Below, piece by piece: positions 36,201-44,600 of a stretch of DNA of 64,000 nucleotides (positions are counted from its first letter, which is position 1; each line of letters opens with the position of its first letter). Made by a program: the position numbers and the translations under genes. This DNA is from an uncultured Akkermansia sp. (GTDB lineage Bacteria > Verrucomicrobiota > Verrucomicrobiia > Verrucomicrobiales > Akkermansiaceae), in NCBI GenBank assembly GCA_947601655.1, contig CANQGG010000007.1:1-64000 (forward strand). Reading direction: 5' to 3'. Under the pieces are notes generated by a model. It saw only the letters and a program-made list of their open reading frames with translations. It did no database searches and had not been told where the DNA came from.

Positions 36201-38501
36201 ATCCAACTGCTCCAGATTGGGATTATTGCGTCTCCAGCCGTAGCGCTGTTCCGTGATAAGGGAGAAGCCCAGATAGAAGCGCATGGCATCGGCTGCTTTC
36301 CGCAATCCATCGCCCTTGGCCTCCGGGTTATTCAGCACGCAGTCGCGGAGGTTGTATGGAGTCTGACTACCGGATTCAAACACCTTATCCACCCCCAAGG
36401 CTTTCTGCAGAGCGGCCAGAAGTTCTGTCTCGCCCATGGGTGACGTCGCTCCCGATAGAGCGCGAATGAGTGCAGCGCGTAGTAAGGTTGTGTGTACAAA
36501 GTCATTAAAGAACCCGGCTTGCAGGGCGGCGTCTTGTCGATTATCCGTGAAGCCAAGAATCTTGTATACTTTTAGTAAATCTTGACGATGTTTTTTATCC
36601 TTCGCATTACGGATTTCTTCCTGCATGAGATTGAGCGCAGAAAGCATCAGTACCGTGGAGGCAGATGAACGGCCTTCGATCGACAGCCCATAGATGCGGT
36701 TGCCTACTTTGCCCCGCATTTCGAACCCGTTGCCGCAGTGTACGCAGTAGGGGAACTTGTGGTGCGTTCGATAAAAAGCGTGGCAAGGAGCGTTTTCTTC
36801 GTCCACCGTGGTGCCACGTACGTTCACTTGAACCTGATGCGGAATGAGTGCCCTTTTGTCACGCTTAACGACCGTTTCGCCGCGCCGCTCTTCAAGCCAC
36901 GCCTCAGGTAAGGTTTCCGGGTCCTCAGGGTCGAAGGTATGCTTCTCTTCAGCGCTGAGGACGGGAGTCAGGATGCAAGCCTCCAGTTGGCTGAAAGCTT
37001 CATCTCCAACGACAGTATCATCCAGCGAGCGCGGAGAGTAACGCTTTTCCTTCCGGTCATACCATGCCGGTATGTGAGCCTGACCACACTCGCGGCAGAA
37101 ATAGGCTGTAAAGAGTCGGGCTCTATCTGTTCGTCCGGGAATGTAGGTTTGGGATTCCAGCGTTATGGTTCGCTGACCGGGAGGTTCCAGTGAGAGCGAA
37201 ACTGAACCGGGGCCGCTGATGAACTGGTGTAATTTAAACGCAAATGGTGTTCGGTCGTTGATACGAATGCTGCATGCCGCTTGAAGAAACTCCTCCAATT
37301 TCTTATGAAACTCCTCTGATTTCTTATGCGCTTCCTCTTCATTGAGTCCGATATCTTTTGCCAATTTTTCAGCATGCTCTTTTAGCGTTTTCGGGATGGC
37401 TCGTTCAAGTTCCAGTCCTTGTTTCTGCATCCTTACGCCCATGTTGCGCTCAACCCATATTGCCAGAGGATTGGATAGGAATTCTGGATCGTTATCCTGC
37501 CACTTAAAGGATGGGGAATTCTCCAAGTATTCTTTCAGTAATGCATGCAATTTGCTATCCTGAATAGTTTCGTCCGTTACACGAATTAACTGTTCTTCTA
37601 TGATGAAATCAGGCAAAAACTTCGCACCGAAAAGCTTAGTTGCCACATTGGCAACAGCTTTTCTCCGCACAGTTGGATTCTTATCGGTTGACATGGTGGC
37701 GGACGTGCCCACGCAAATCATGTTCTCGGAATGGGTCGTGATGCGAAGTCGGCGCACCAACAGGGCAACATCCGCGCCTTGGCGACCACGATAGGTGTGC
37801 AATTCGTCCAGCGCAAGGAAAGCGAGGTCGCGGCAGTTGGCAATTACCTTGCGATCTGTTTCTTTCGTGCTTCGAGTAAGCAGGTACTCCAGCATCATGT
37901 AGTTGGTCAACAGAATATCCGGGGGATTGTCGGCAAACTTTCTACGATCACCCTCCGATTCCTGCCCTGTATAGCGACCAACGGTGATATCCAGATCAGG
38001 GGCATTGGTCAGGTACTTTGTGAACTCTTTTTCCTGACTGTTAGCCAGAGCGTTCATGGGGTAAATGATGATAGCTCTGGTGCGTCGGGCGGGGGATTTT
38101 TCGCGGGAACGCAGCACAGCGTTGATGATAGGGATGATAAAGGTCAGGGATTTCCCGGAGCCTGTCCCCGTCGTGACTACATAATTTTTCCTGTCGTTGG
38201 CATAAATAATCGCATCTTGTTGATGTTGATAAAGTTTAAGAGATCTAGGCGGATTTCCTGTTACAAATAGCTTTCCGCAATCCGGGTGTAAGATGTTTCG
38301 CTCAACCAACTCATTTACGCTAGCTCCCTCCTTATAGCTAAGATTGAGTTGAACCAATGGCTCAGGACAAAACCTACGTTTTTTCTGTATGTACTTGTCA
38401 ACGACATCCCGGATATCCTTTTCACGGATAATGTTAAATCCTCGAGAAAAAGCATTATACTTTTCTACAAGATCCTCGCGGAATTGAAAAATATTGTCCA
38501 T
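33210..38501 (-). CDS. Giant DEAD-box helicase with DUF1998-type C-terminus (DrmA/DrmB-like)
   Basis: The 1763-residue protein begins with an SF2 helicase: GTGSGKS at 112-118, YPMNALANSQ, and DELH at 232-235. Its second lobe contains YAQRAGRAGRSGRAAL. Several CxxC pairs (FCRECGQ, YCVHCGN, FCRKC, CSHCGHSY, CEHC) suggest zinc knuckles. The C-terminal part contains the DUF1998-like region ending in CVCACYHCLLSYRNQ, as in MrfA-type helicases, and then about 120 further residues. DISARM splits these functions between DrmA and DrmB; here they are in one chain. It is the first gene of the operon. A -10-like TATCGT lies 10 nt upstream of the ATG. Confidence 0.85.
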   Translation of the reverse strand: MDNIFQFREDLVEKYNAFSRGFNIIREKDIRDVVDKYIQKKRRFCPEPLVQLNLSYKEGASVNELVERNILHPDCGKLFVTGNPPRSLKLYQHQQDAIIYANDRKNYVVTTGTGSGKSLTFIIPIINAVLRSREKSPARRTRAIIIYPMNALANSQEKEFTKYLTNAPDLDITVGRYTGQESEGDRRKFADNPPDILLTNYMMLEYLLTRSTKETDRKVIANCRDLAFLALDELHTYRGRQGADVALLVRRLRITTHSENMICVGTSATMSTDKNPTVRRKAVANVATKLFGAKFLPDFIIEEQLIRVTDETIQDSKLHALLKEYLENSPSFKWQDNDPEFLSNPLAIWVERNMGVRMQKQGLELERAIPKTLKEHAEKLAKDIGLNEEEAHKKSEEFHKKLEEFLQAACSIRINDRTPFAFKLHQFISGPGSVSLSLEPPGQRTITLESQTYIPGRTDRARLFTAYFCRECGQAHIPAWYDRKEKRYSPRSLDDTVVGDEAFSQLEACILTPVLSAEEKHTFDPEDPETLPEAWLEERRGETVVKRDKRALIPHQVQVNVRGTTVDEENAPCHAFYRTHHKFPYCVHCGNGFEMRGKVGNRIYGLSIEGRSSASTVLMLSALNLMQEEIRNAKDKKHRQDLLKVYKILGFTDNRQDAALQAGFFNDFVHTTLLRAALIRALSGATSPMGETELLAALQKALGVDKVFESGSQTPYNLRDCVLNNPEAKGDGLRKAADAMRFYLGFSLITEQRYGWRRNNPNLEQLDVLHISYQDIEDVVEEPGIAQEFPSWLNLSSASRVRILTTVFDAMRSKLCISCDYLDHTKQSDYLTALSGRLMPLWTLPKEHLSGGRFKGNHLSFSKEKKDKFDSKTQRSVSLSPSSGMAKELRECLDGTADADFWKGNFQKRDYSALVFCILEEAKKYGIVEKRPDDTWVLNSGAMRWSVSEPSDKALKENSFFYKLYQQMAELLGNPDHGLFGLEAQEHTAQVDSDSREKLEERFRNDPPKEGLLPLPLLFCSPTMELGVDISSLDIVYMRNVPPTPANYAQRAGRAGRSGRAALALTYCAAASPHDQWFFDKQNEMVSGTVNPPALDLSNRDMVESHIRAIWLHAAEYQLAGSIVGILDISDDEYQVRKEVRDALCAPTVIEKALPVAQELMESLRRGNNLIPQGEEYEWARDPLFCRKCLENAWDLFDRAFNNWRELVSSTNRQIEACNKIVQDMAGSTQAEKDAANQRRDEAYKQRSLLTSENNTANNEFYSYRYLANQGFIPGYDFPRLPLLAWLPGKSGESDFLRPLTRPRFLALSEFGPLSLIYHQGTIYEVHKIKLAAQDNQVGQKLTTRRIQVCSHCGHSYLVPLDGTPRDVCEHCQSELTQDNSIHNLYKVETVETRRKEQINAMMEERQRQGYDLQTCYRFAASSNGTLSFSERKINRKDSEDKSLGSFTYGPSATLWRVNKGWRRRADANTFGFNINPTTGQWSSDEETNPEFVDDDAKKKEKPHHVQRIVPYVEDCRNILIYQLPVALQHEEAAATLQSALAVGIVRTFQIESSEIIVEALPDRAHRQSLLLYEASEGGAGVLHQLVESHERLQQVAANALQAMHYEPRDGEWVDSHRGKSESERCVCACYHCLLSYRNQPDHEKINRANPEVLTLLKVLAKGDFQISAPSPKGVPEVNGAPEADGIQELLIKAGLPPADEIEKELPGGVIAAAFYAKPSLALLSDQYIRSSDLLLQQSGIICLPLPTEWSDDDIANISKYLS

Positions 38502-38723
38502 AATGAGGGCACGATACCCCGCGGGAGTTTAACGGTTTTCAAATTCGTGTTTTTTAATTCTTGTTAATTGATTGTCAGTTGATTTATTTTAGACAAATGG
38601 TGCATCTTTCGCTCCTTGAGGGCTACCTTTTCTCGCGAAGGGGACTTCTCCAATGCAGGTCTGGTAATATTTGTTGTCTTGTCGTATTTTTTGCTTGCAC
38701 GCGAATTTGAAATACGCATCACT

Positions 38724-39725
38724 ATGAAAACGAAATCAAATAGACAGACGGAGCTGGCGGCGATGGAGGTGCTGCGGCAGACGGGTGTGGATGTGCTGGA
38801 AGCAGCATTGGTGGCCAAGAGGGCGCTGGAGGCGGGGAGGGGTCGCGTGAAGCGTGCCATGGCGTGCATTGAGACGGGGGAGAAAGAACTGCGGCGGCGT
38901 GAAAAGACGGTGACCTTTGCCCGGGCTGTGGAAGAGGCGCTGGAAGCGAGAAAAGACCGGAGGGCACGGACGCTGTGCGACTTCCGCGGCATTACGAGGC
39001 GGTTCATGAAGCGGTGCAAGGGTTTGGCAACCAGGCGCATGCGCAGCATTTCCGCCGAGGAGTGTCGGGATTATATCCGAGAAGCTTTCGACACACCACG
39101 TCAGAGGAACAAGGCAAGGCTCATCCTCAGCGGAGTCTTCTCCACAGCCTGCAAGCGGGGCTGGTGCACGGAGAACCCGGTGCGCAAAGTGGAGCCGGAA
39201 CGCATCGAAGAAGAGCGTATCACTATCCTGAACAAGGAAGAAATCGGGCGGTTGATGCACACCGCCGAGGAGTTCGAGGGCGGCGCCTGCCTCGCCGCTA
39301 CCGCCATCATGCTCTACGCCGGCGTGCGCCCGAATGAAGTGGAGCGGTTGCGCTGGAGCGACATACGACTCGACGACGGCGTTATCTGCATCGCCCCGCA
39401 CCACAGCAAAACCGGCGGCGCCCGGCACGTCACCATCTTCCCGCCCCTGGCACGCATCCTGCAGTGCATCTGCCGCCCCGGGGACGAACGGATCTGTCCG
39501 CCGAACTGGCGACGCCTCTGGGCACGCCTGCACCGGGAAGCCGGCTTCACCGACTGGCAGCCGGATGTGCTGCGGCACACCTTTGCCACGCACCACTTGG
39601 CCACCTTCCGCAACTACGCCGAGCTGCAGCTGGAAATGGGCCACCGCTCGGCGGAGCTCCTTCGCACGCGCTACATCGCCATGGAAGGCGTGTACCGTCG
39701 AGAAGACTCCCTGCTGGTGTGCTGA
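38724..39725 (+). CDS. Tyrosine recombinase / site-specific integrase
   Basis: This 333-residue phage-integrase-family protein has a coiled, charged N-terminus, a core-binding domain (TLCDFRGITRRFMKRC) and the catalytic domain. The latter has AGVRPNEVERL (first Arg), SKTGGARHV (beta-hairpin Lys), DVLRHTFATHHL (second Arg), LEMGHRS and the nucleophile TRYI. The usual His of HxxR is Asp here (DVLR). It cuts and rejoins DNA at attachment sites. Repeat M6 starts 19 bp after its stop, a usual position for an att site. Start chosen at MKTKSN; an earlier in-frame ATG at 38616 lies in AT-rich non-coding-like DNA. Confidence 0.88.
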   Translation: MKTKSNRQTELAAMEVLRQTGVDVLEAALVAKRALEAGRGRVKRAMACIETGEKELRRREKTVTFARAVEEALEARKDRRARTLCDFRGITRRFMKRCKGLATRRMRSISAEECRDYIREAFDTPRQRNKARLILSGVFSTACKRGWCTENPVRKVEPERIEEERITILNKEEIGRLMHTAEEFEGGACLAATAIMLYAGVRPNEVERLRWSDIRLDDGVICIAPHHSKTGGARHVTIFPPLARILQCICRPGDERICPPNWRRLWARLHREAGFTDWQPDVLRHTFATHHLATFRNYAELQLEMGHRSAELLRTRYIAMEGVYRREDSLLVC

Positions 39726-39744
39726 AGAGATGCAAAATTTTTCC

Positions 39745-39774
39745 TGACTCTGTCCTACCACCGGGTTGATTCTT
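39745..39774 (+). repeat. Dispersed repeat, copy M6, beside the integrase
   Basis: GACTCTGTCCTACCACCG followed by GTTGATTCTTT matches the shared core and has the same orientation as M4 at 24399. CCTACCAC can pair with GTGG plus TAGG just downstream, making a bulged hairpin. Its place after the integrase makes it the best attachment-site candidate. Confidence 0.6.
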
Positions 39775-39893
39775 TCGTGGGGATAGGGACCTATGAGATG
39801 GATCATGCCTGTAATACATGTTATGATTCCATCATCAAATAAGCGTCTTAAATAGAAGTTTCCATAAAAATCACAGAACAAGTGTAAATAGGA

Positions 39894-40406
39894 ATGAATA
39901 TGGAGAATCACGAATCTAAAAATGCACTAATGATGGTCAGGGATTTCCTTCTTACGGAAATGGCCACCGTTGGTCAGGTAAGGTTAGATGCTTACGGAAA
40001 AACTTGTAAATTAGGCGTGGATGGTAATTTTACCAGAAGAGGAGAACCTTATTTTAAGTATTATAATTCAAGCTCTCCAAAAACTGCTACCGGCGTTGCC
40101 AGGATTTCGTTTTTAGCTCCACGATACATCATTCATTCCGGTTATCCTTTAAGCTTTAAGCTCAATCGTGAGCATAAAGAAGCATTGCTCAGATTCCTCC
40201 AAGAAGAGCCTATCCGATCAAGATTTGCAGGAATGACCAATTGGCAACTTGCCATTACATTTTACAATGAGGAAAATTATAGCGAACTTGGGATTGACTG
40301 GGACACGTTTACCAAGGAGGAGCAAGCAACGTATGGTAAGAACAGTCTTGCTAGGTTTGCCTTGCCCATCGATCTCCCAACGCCGAATTATCTGCTCCTC
40401 AGGTGA
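39894..40406 (+). CDS. DLPxPxY family protein, member 3 (unknown function)
   Basis: This 170-residue protein shares PYFKYYNSSSPKTATGVARISFLAPRYI, a helix with TNWQLAITFYN, and ends exactly at LPIDLPTPNYLLLR. It has no signal peptide or membrane helix. A TCACAGAAC box lies at 39871-39879, with TAAATA 5 nt later and the ATG shortly after. The DNA is AT-rich. With members 1, 2 and 4 it defines a family whose C-terminal signature DLPxPxYxxLR is nearly invariant. Member 4 is its closest relative by the shared TNWQ/SNWQ helix. Confidence 0.75.
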   Translation: MNMENHESKNALMMVRDFLLTEMATVGQVRLDAYGKTCKLGVDGNFTRRGEPYFKYYNSSSPKTATGVARISFLAPRYIIHSGYPLSFKLNREHKEALLRFLQEEPIRSRFAGMTNWQLAITFYNEENYSELGIDWDTFTKEEQATYGKNSLARFALPIDLPTPNYLLLR

Positions 40407-40440
40407 TGCACAGGGCAAACGCATTTGAGAGAAGCCCTGA

Positions 40441-40641
40441 AGTAAAAAAGGAGTCCCGAAGGACTCCTTTCAACATTCCCATGGGAAGGCCTCTACAAAG
40501 ACTTACAGACACAACGCCCTTGTGTAGCACACGCTACGCATACTACAAACCCCACGGGTTAGCTAACCAACCTACGTCAAGGCATTTCGCCCTGCACTAT
40601 GCCCTGCTGTTGTAGCAGCAAGACCTCAATAGGAAGAACGC
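40441..40641 (-). ncRNA. Structured noncoding RNA candidate, about 200 nt
   Basis: The minus strand has a promoter, then a series of hairpin-forming segments: TGCTG/CAGCA (40605-40620), AAGGCAT/ATGCCCT (40579-40605), the palindrome GGTTAGCTAACC (40557-40568), GTAGC/GCTAC with a 4-nt loop (40524-40537), ACACAA/TTGTGT (40509-40525), TTCCCATGGGAA (40476-40487) and the terminator. Neighbouring stems overlap slightly, so they may alternate. No coding frame fits. It does not resemble tmRNA, SRP RNA or RNase P RNA as I know them; its length is like 6S RNA, but the ends do not pair. It lies between DLPxPxY members 3 and 4. Confidence 0.6.
40447..40470 (-). terminator. Rho-independent terminator with UUCG loop
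   Basis: Read on the minus strand, AAAGGAGTCC and GGACTCCTTT form a perfect 10-bp stem closed by TTCG and followed by a run of T. This is a strong intrinsic terminator for leftward transcription. In plus orientation it could also act weakly after DLPxPxY member 3. Confidence 0.85.
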
Positions 40642-40647
40642 GAGGAC

Positions 40648-40676
40648 ACCATACGAGAACATGACCCCGATGTCAA
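40648..40676 (-). promoter_or_regulatory. Strong sigma-70-like promoter for the structured RNA
   Basis: On the minus strand a perfect TTGACA (40676-40671) and TATGGT (40653-40648) are spaced by 17 bp. Transcription would start near 40641 and run through the hairpins into the terminator. Confidence 0.65.
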
Positions 40677-40714
40677 GTCCGGAAATTGAATTTTGGGATG
40701 TTTTAGCTATTTTC

Positions 40715-41047
40715 CTACATGAGCTCCCCATTGGGACTCTCACTTTCTGCACTCGAAACAATGACATCATTGGGCAAATTGACGAACGAATCATCGATAA
40801 GTTCCACCTCATCCTGCTTTTCGTCGTGCTTGTAGTTTACTCCCAGCTCTTTTAGCACCTGACATTGACGCAGAAGACTCCCTTGCCTGTTATAACCCTT
40901 TGAAACAGCGTCATTGTAACTCTTCGTTAGCTTTTGTATATTTTTGCCGACCAAAGTCATATCTTGGGGAAAAACCGGCAAACTTACCACATAATAATAC
41001 GGCGCGATCAAAAATTTTTTTTGAATGCAGATTAGCTCACTTTTCAT
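40715..41047 (-). CDS. Small hypothetical protein
   Basis: The 110-residue protein starts with MKSELICIQKKFLIAPYYYVVSLPVF, has a basic helical centre (KNIQKLTKSYNDAVSKGYNRQGSLLRQCQVLKELG) and an acidic tail (DEVELIDDSFVNLPNDV). The length, composition and lack of a competing frame suggest a real gene, but I recognise no family. It lies in AT-rich DNA between DLPxPxY member 4 and the RNA candidate, on the same strand as both. Confidence 0.5.
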   Translation of the reverse strand: MKSELICIQKKFLIAPYYYVVSLPVFPQDMTLVGKNIQKLTKSYNDAVSKGYNRQGSLLRQCQVLKELGVNYKHDEKQDEVELIDDSFVNLPNDVIVSSAESESPNGELM

Positions 41048-41135
41048 TTGCCGGATAAAGGAAACTTTGAAAGCATACGGTTCCCAAGGTTCAACAAGTC
41101 AAAATTTCATCATTTTGTGTGATTTTTGGTAACGG

Positions 41136-41651
41136 TCATCTCAAGTTCAGATAATTTGGTATAGGCAAATCAATTGGCAGTGGAGAATCAATTTTCGTTG
41201 GTTGAAAATCGTTCATTGTTATATCCCATGCATCATTGACACTGTCAATGTAGTTCATATCAACGTTCCATAAAGCGATGGCGTACTGCCAGTTGGACAT
41301 TTCTTCAATCGACTTACTATTCCCTCTTTTATGGCTATTGAGAAAATCCATTAATCCTTTCTTTTCTTTGTTGCTGGAAAGTTTCCAGATTTCTTTATCT
41401 CCTTTACAGATGATGTATTTTGGTTTCAGAAAAGAAATCCTGGCACATTTAATCGCCTTCCTATAATCAATGTGATTATATAGTTTGAAATATGTCGGAT
41501 AATTTCTATTAACATCTGGATTGAGACCAATTGACCAATTTTGTTCATAATCTCTCGAAACCACTGACATTTCAGTGAAGAGTTGAGAATCGTCCTTCGC
41601 TGATTCAAGTGGAATCAACAATTTCTTCATTATGTCCCCAGAATTATTCAT
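41136..41651 (-). CDS. DLPxPxY family protein, member 4 (unknown function)
   Basis: From MNNSGD the protein has 171 residues, with TYFKLYNHIDYRKAIKCARISFLKPKYI, a MSNWQYAIALWN helix and the terminal LPIDLPIPNYLNLR. A longer in-frame start at 41699 would translate through a run of ten C and add SPPPAKSK; no relative has this. Like the other members it is AT-rich and probably cytoplasmic. The homopolymer just upstream could make its expression variable. Function unknown. Confidence 0.72.
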   Translation of the reverse strand: MNNSGDIMKKLLIPLESAKDDSQLFTEMSVVSRDYEQNWSIGLNPDVNRNYPTYFKLYNHIDYRKAIKCARISFLKPKYIICKGDKEIWKLSSNKEKKGLMDFLNSHKRGNSKSIEEMSNWQYAIALWNVDMNYIDSVNDAWDITMNDFQPTKIDSPLPIDLPIPNYLNLR

Positions 41652-41670
41652 GATAATTTTGCTTTTCGCA

Positions 41671-41680
41671 GGGGGGGGGG
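41671..41680. repeat. Homopolymer of ten G
   Basis: A G10 run (C10 on the coding strand of DLPxPxY member 4) lies 20 bp upstream of that gene's ATG and 16 bp from the end of the AddA-like gene. Such tracts change length by replication slippage. Confidence 0.8.
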
Positions 41681-41695
41681 ATAAACTAATCCTCC

Positions 41696-44600
41696 TCATT
41701 TCAACTCCGCTGCGGAGTAGAGCTGCACGCTTGCCTCACCTCCGCCGCGCGGCACTGAGACCAACGCCACACGAACGGATGCCTCATCCAGATGCAAGGA
41801 TTCCGCAAGATAGCGACGGTAGGCGCGCATCTGCGGGGCATGACGCGCGCGCAGAGCGGCGTACTCTGCATCGTCGCCGGCGGTGACGCGGTCGGTCTTG
41901 TAGTCGATGATGAGGGCTTCCTGCGGCTTACCGGCGTCATCAGTGCGCACCTGCACGCGGTCGAACGTGCCGGAGACCAGCTCCGCCTTGCCTTGCACCG
42001 CGAAAACAAAGGGTTGCTCGCGGTAGAGCTGCCAGTGCTCTCCGTCGGGACAGCTGAGGATGGCGCGTACATCATCCCGCTGCAAGGCGCGGGCAACGAC
42101 CTGCTGCTCATCTCCCTGCGGGGAATGAACCCATGCGGGGAAATCCTGCGGGGAGGAGACCCAGCCGATTTGCTCCCAAAGGGCATGGACGGCTGTACCA
42201 TAGGCGGCGGCTTCTCTTCCGCTCTGTATCAGGCGCGCCGTGGAGGAGGCATCGTCGGCAGTTGCCTGAGCGTCTGAGGCGACCTGTCCCTGCGGTTCCA
42301 GCAGCGAGGGACGTATGACGCGCCGCCGAGCCGTGGGCTTCTCCAGTGGTTTTGGAGACTCGGCAGCCGCTTCTTCTGTCTTCTTGTCGTCGTTGGCACC
42401 GCTCCCGTCCTTGGTAGGCCAGAGGTACCACTCGGGATCGCCGATCTCATTGTACGGTTTAGCAGCATCAATGATTTCTGAGAATGAATTGGAAGCGGCG
42501 TTCTCATTCAGCAGGAGGTACACGGCGAAGCGCGCGCGCGTGATAGCCACGTAGAGCAACCGCATCGATTCGCTGATTTGCTTGTCTTGCCAATCCTTCG
42601 TCAGTCTCTCGATGGTGGGCCAGGCTTTTCGTTTTTCCCCGTTGCTCACCGAGAAGAGAAAGCCCTTGGAATCCTCCGTGGCAAAGTGATCCATGTGGCT
42701 TGTATCATCTATCTTCTTTGATCCGGCAAAGGGTAAGATGACGGCGTCAAACTCCATGCCTTTGCTCTTGTGTATGGTGAGGAGCTGGATGGAACTCGGG
42801 ACATCGGAGGAGCTCGGCTTAAAATTGCTGACGAAAGAAATCCAGTCTTTGAGACTACCCCCTCGCTTGTCGAACTCGAGAGCCAAAGTCTCCCACTCCC
42901 GTATTATCTGGGAATCCTGCATCTTCTCCATTTCCGGTAGCGTACCGACCAGTCGGAGGATCGCGCGAATGGCGGCGGCATAGCCTTCCTCGTCAATCAG
43001 CCGTCGCCATGCCAGGAAAGTTCCCTCCGCTGACGGGGCACTGTCGGGGAAGGAGGATTCCTCAAGGAGCATGTGCAGAGGGGAAACCTTCAGCATGGAC
43101 TTCTCGTGTTCGCTGCCGGGATGAAGTATCCAGCGGAAGAAGGCAAGAAGCAATTGCCCAAACGTCGAAGTAACGGCGAGACTGGTATCCGACATGACTT
43201 GCAAGCGGAAATGGAGTTCCTCCAAGGCCGTGGCAATTTGCACGCAACTTTTGTTATCCCGTGTGATAATGGCGATGCTCCTTCCCGGAAGAGGAGCACC
43301 ATTGACAGTGAGCTTATTGAGGATGGGGACGATGTGCTCGTGCACCATGGCGTCGATTCCTTCGGAAAAATGGGAAATTTTCACATAGCCTTTTTTCTCC
43401 CTCAGGTTGGGGGCGCTGCTGTGGCCCTTGTATTGCTCCTTTTCTTCCTCGGACAAGGTGGGTATGGCAGCAAAGAGCTCGTTGACAAATTCCATGATGC
43501 AGGGGGCGGACCTACGGCTTTGCGTGAGTCGGCGAGGAAGCATCGATTCCTTCCACGGTGTTTCGTTACGGATTTCCCGGAAGAATTCGGGCGTCGTGCC
43601 TCGGAAGCCGTAGATGCTCTGCTTTTCATCACCAACAACGAAAAGGCTGCGCTCTGCAATGGGCAACATGCGAGGGGTGTCCGGGCGCGTGTCCTCGAAC
43701 TCTTCGTGGTCACAGGCTATCTCGTTGAGCAGTGGGAAAAGCGTTTTCCACTGGATAGGGGAGGTATCCTGGAATTCGTCCAGCAACCAGTGGTCGATCC
43801 GACCATCCAGCAGGTACGCCAGGCGACTAGGTGTTTTTTCATCTCCTAGGATTTGCATCGCAAGATGCGTGATATCCGCAAAACTGAACTGTCCGGACTC
43901 GGAGATGATTTTCCGGTAGTTTTCAAGGTACAAGTGCAGGAAGATGATGAAGTCGCGGGTTTTGACCTGGACGTCACGCAGGATCTCAATCCTTCCTTCA
44001 TCATTGAGTTTCTGTAATTCTGAACGAATAGCTTTAGCTTCATTGTTGTCTTTCCATTTATCGGACAATGATTCATCGGCTAGCTCCGTGTATCCATTTT
44101 CCCGAAGTCCTTTGAGGGCCGCAGGGAACTGTTTTCTGTCGTTCAGGATAACGTGGGACTTGCCACCGGTAATCTCTTGGAAATGAGCTTCGAGGGCGTC
44201 TATTTTTCGTGAGTATGCTACAGAGTCAAGAGCCGGGATGTCTGACAAATCCTCCAGATTGAAAGGAGCTGCGTAGGTGCTGCCGTCGGCAGGACGTTCA
44301 CGCAGCTTATCCCCGTATTTATAGATCCAGTCATCGAGAGTCTGCAGGATGTCTTTACCTTTGCATCGGAAGCTTCGGAGAAACTTGATGACGGTTTCGC
44401 TGTCGAGTCGGGAAATGGTGGCGAGGAGCGCTCTCTCTTGCGCCTGCTTGAGATCCTCGTCCGAAATGGTCGTCATTCCCGCAACACCAAGTGACAAGGC
44501 TTGCGTACGCAGCAGGGTGTTGAAGAAACTATCGAGGGTGGAAAGTCGGAGCTTGGAACCGGCGGTAACGAGTTCCCGCAGGAGGCTTCGGTACTTTTCC

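Noticed and set aside
38736..39911. A 391-codon open frame antisense to the integrase
   Set aside because: The integrase has clear catalytic motifs on the other strand; the antisense product is low-complexity and unlike any family.
40597..40812. Minus-strand frame of 71 codons overlapping the RNA promoter
   Set aside because: It overlaps the end of the 40715-41047 gene and spans a strong promoter; no protein features are present.
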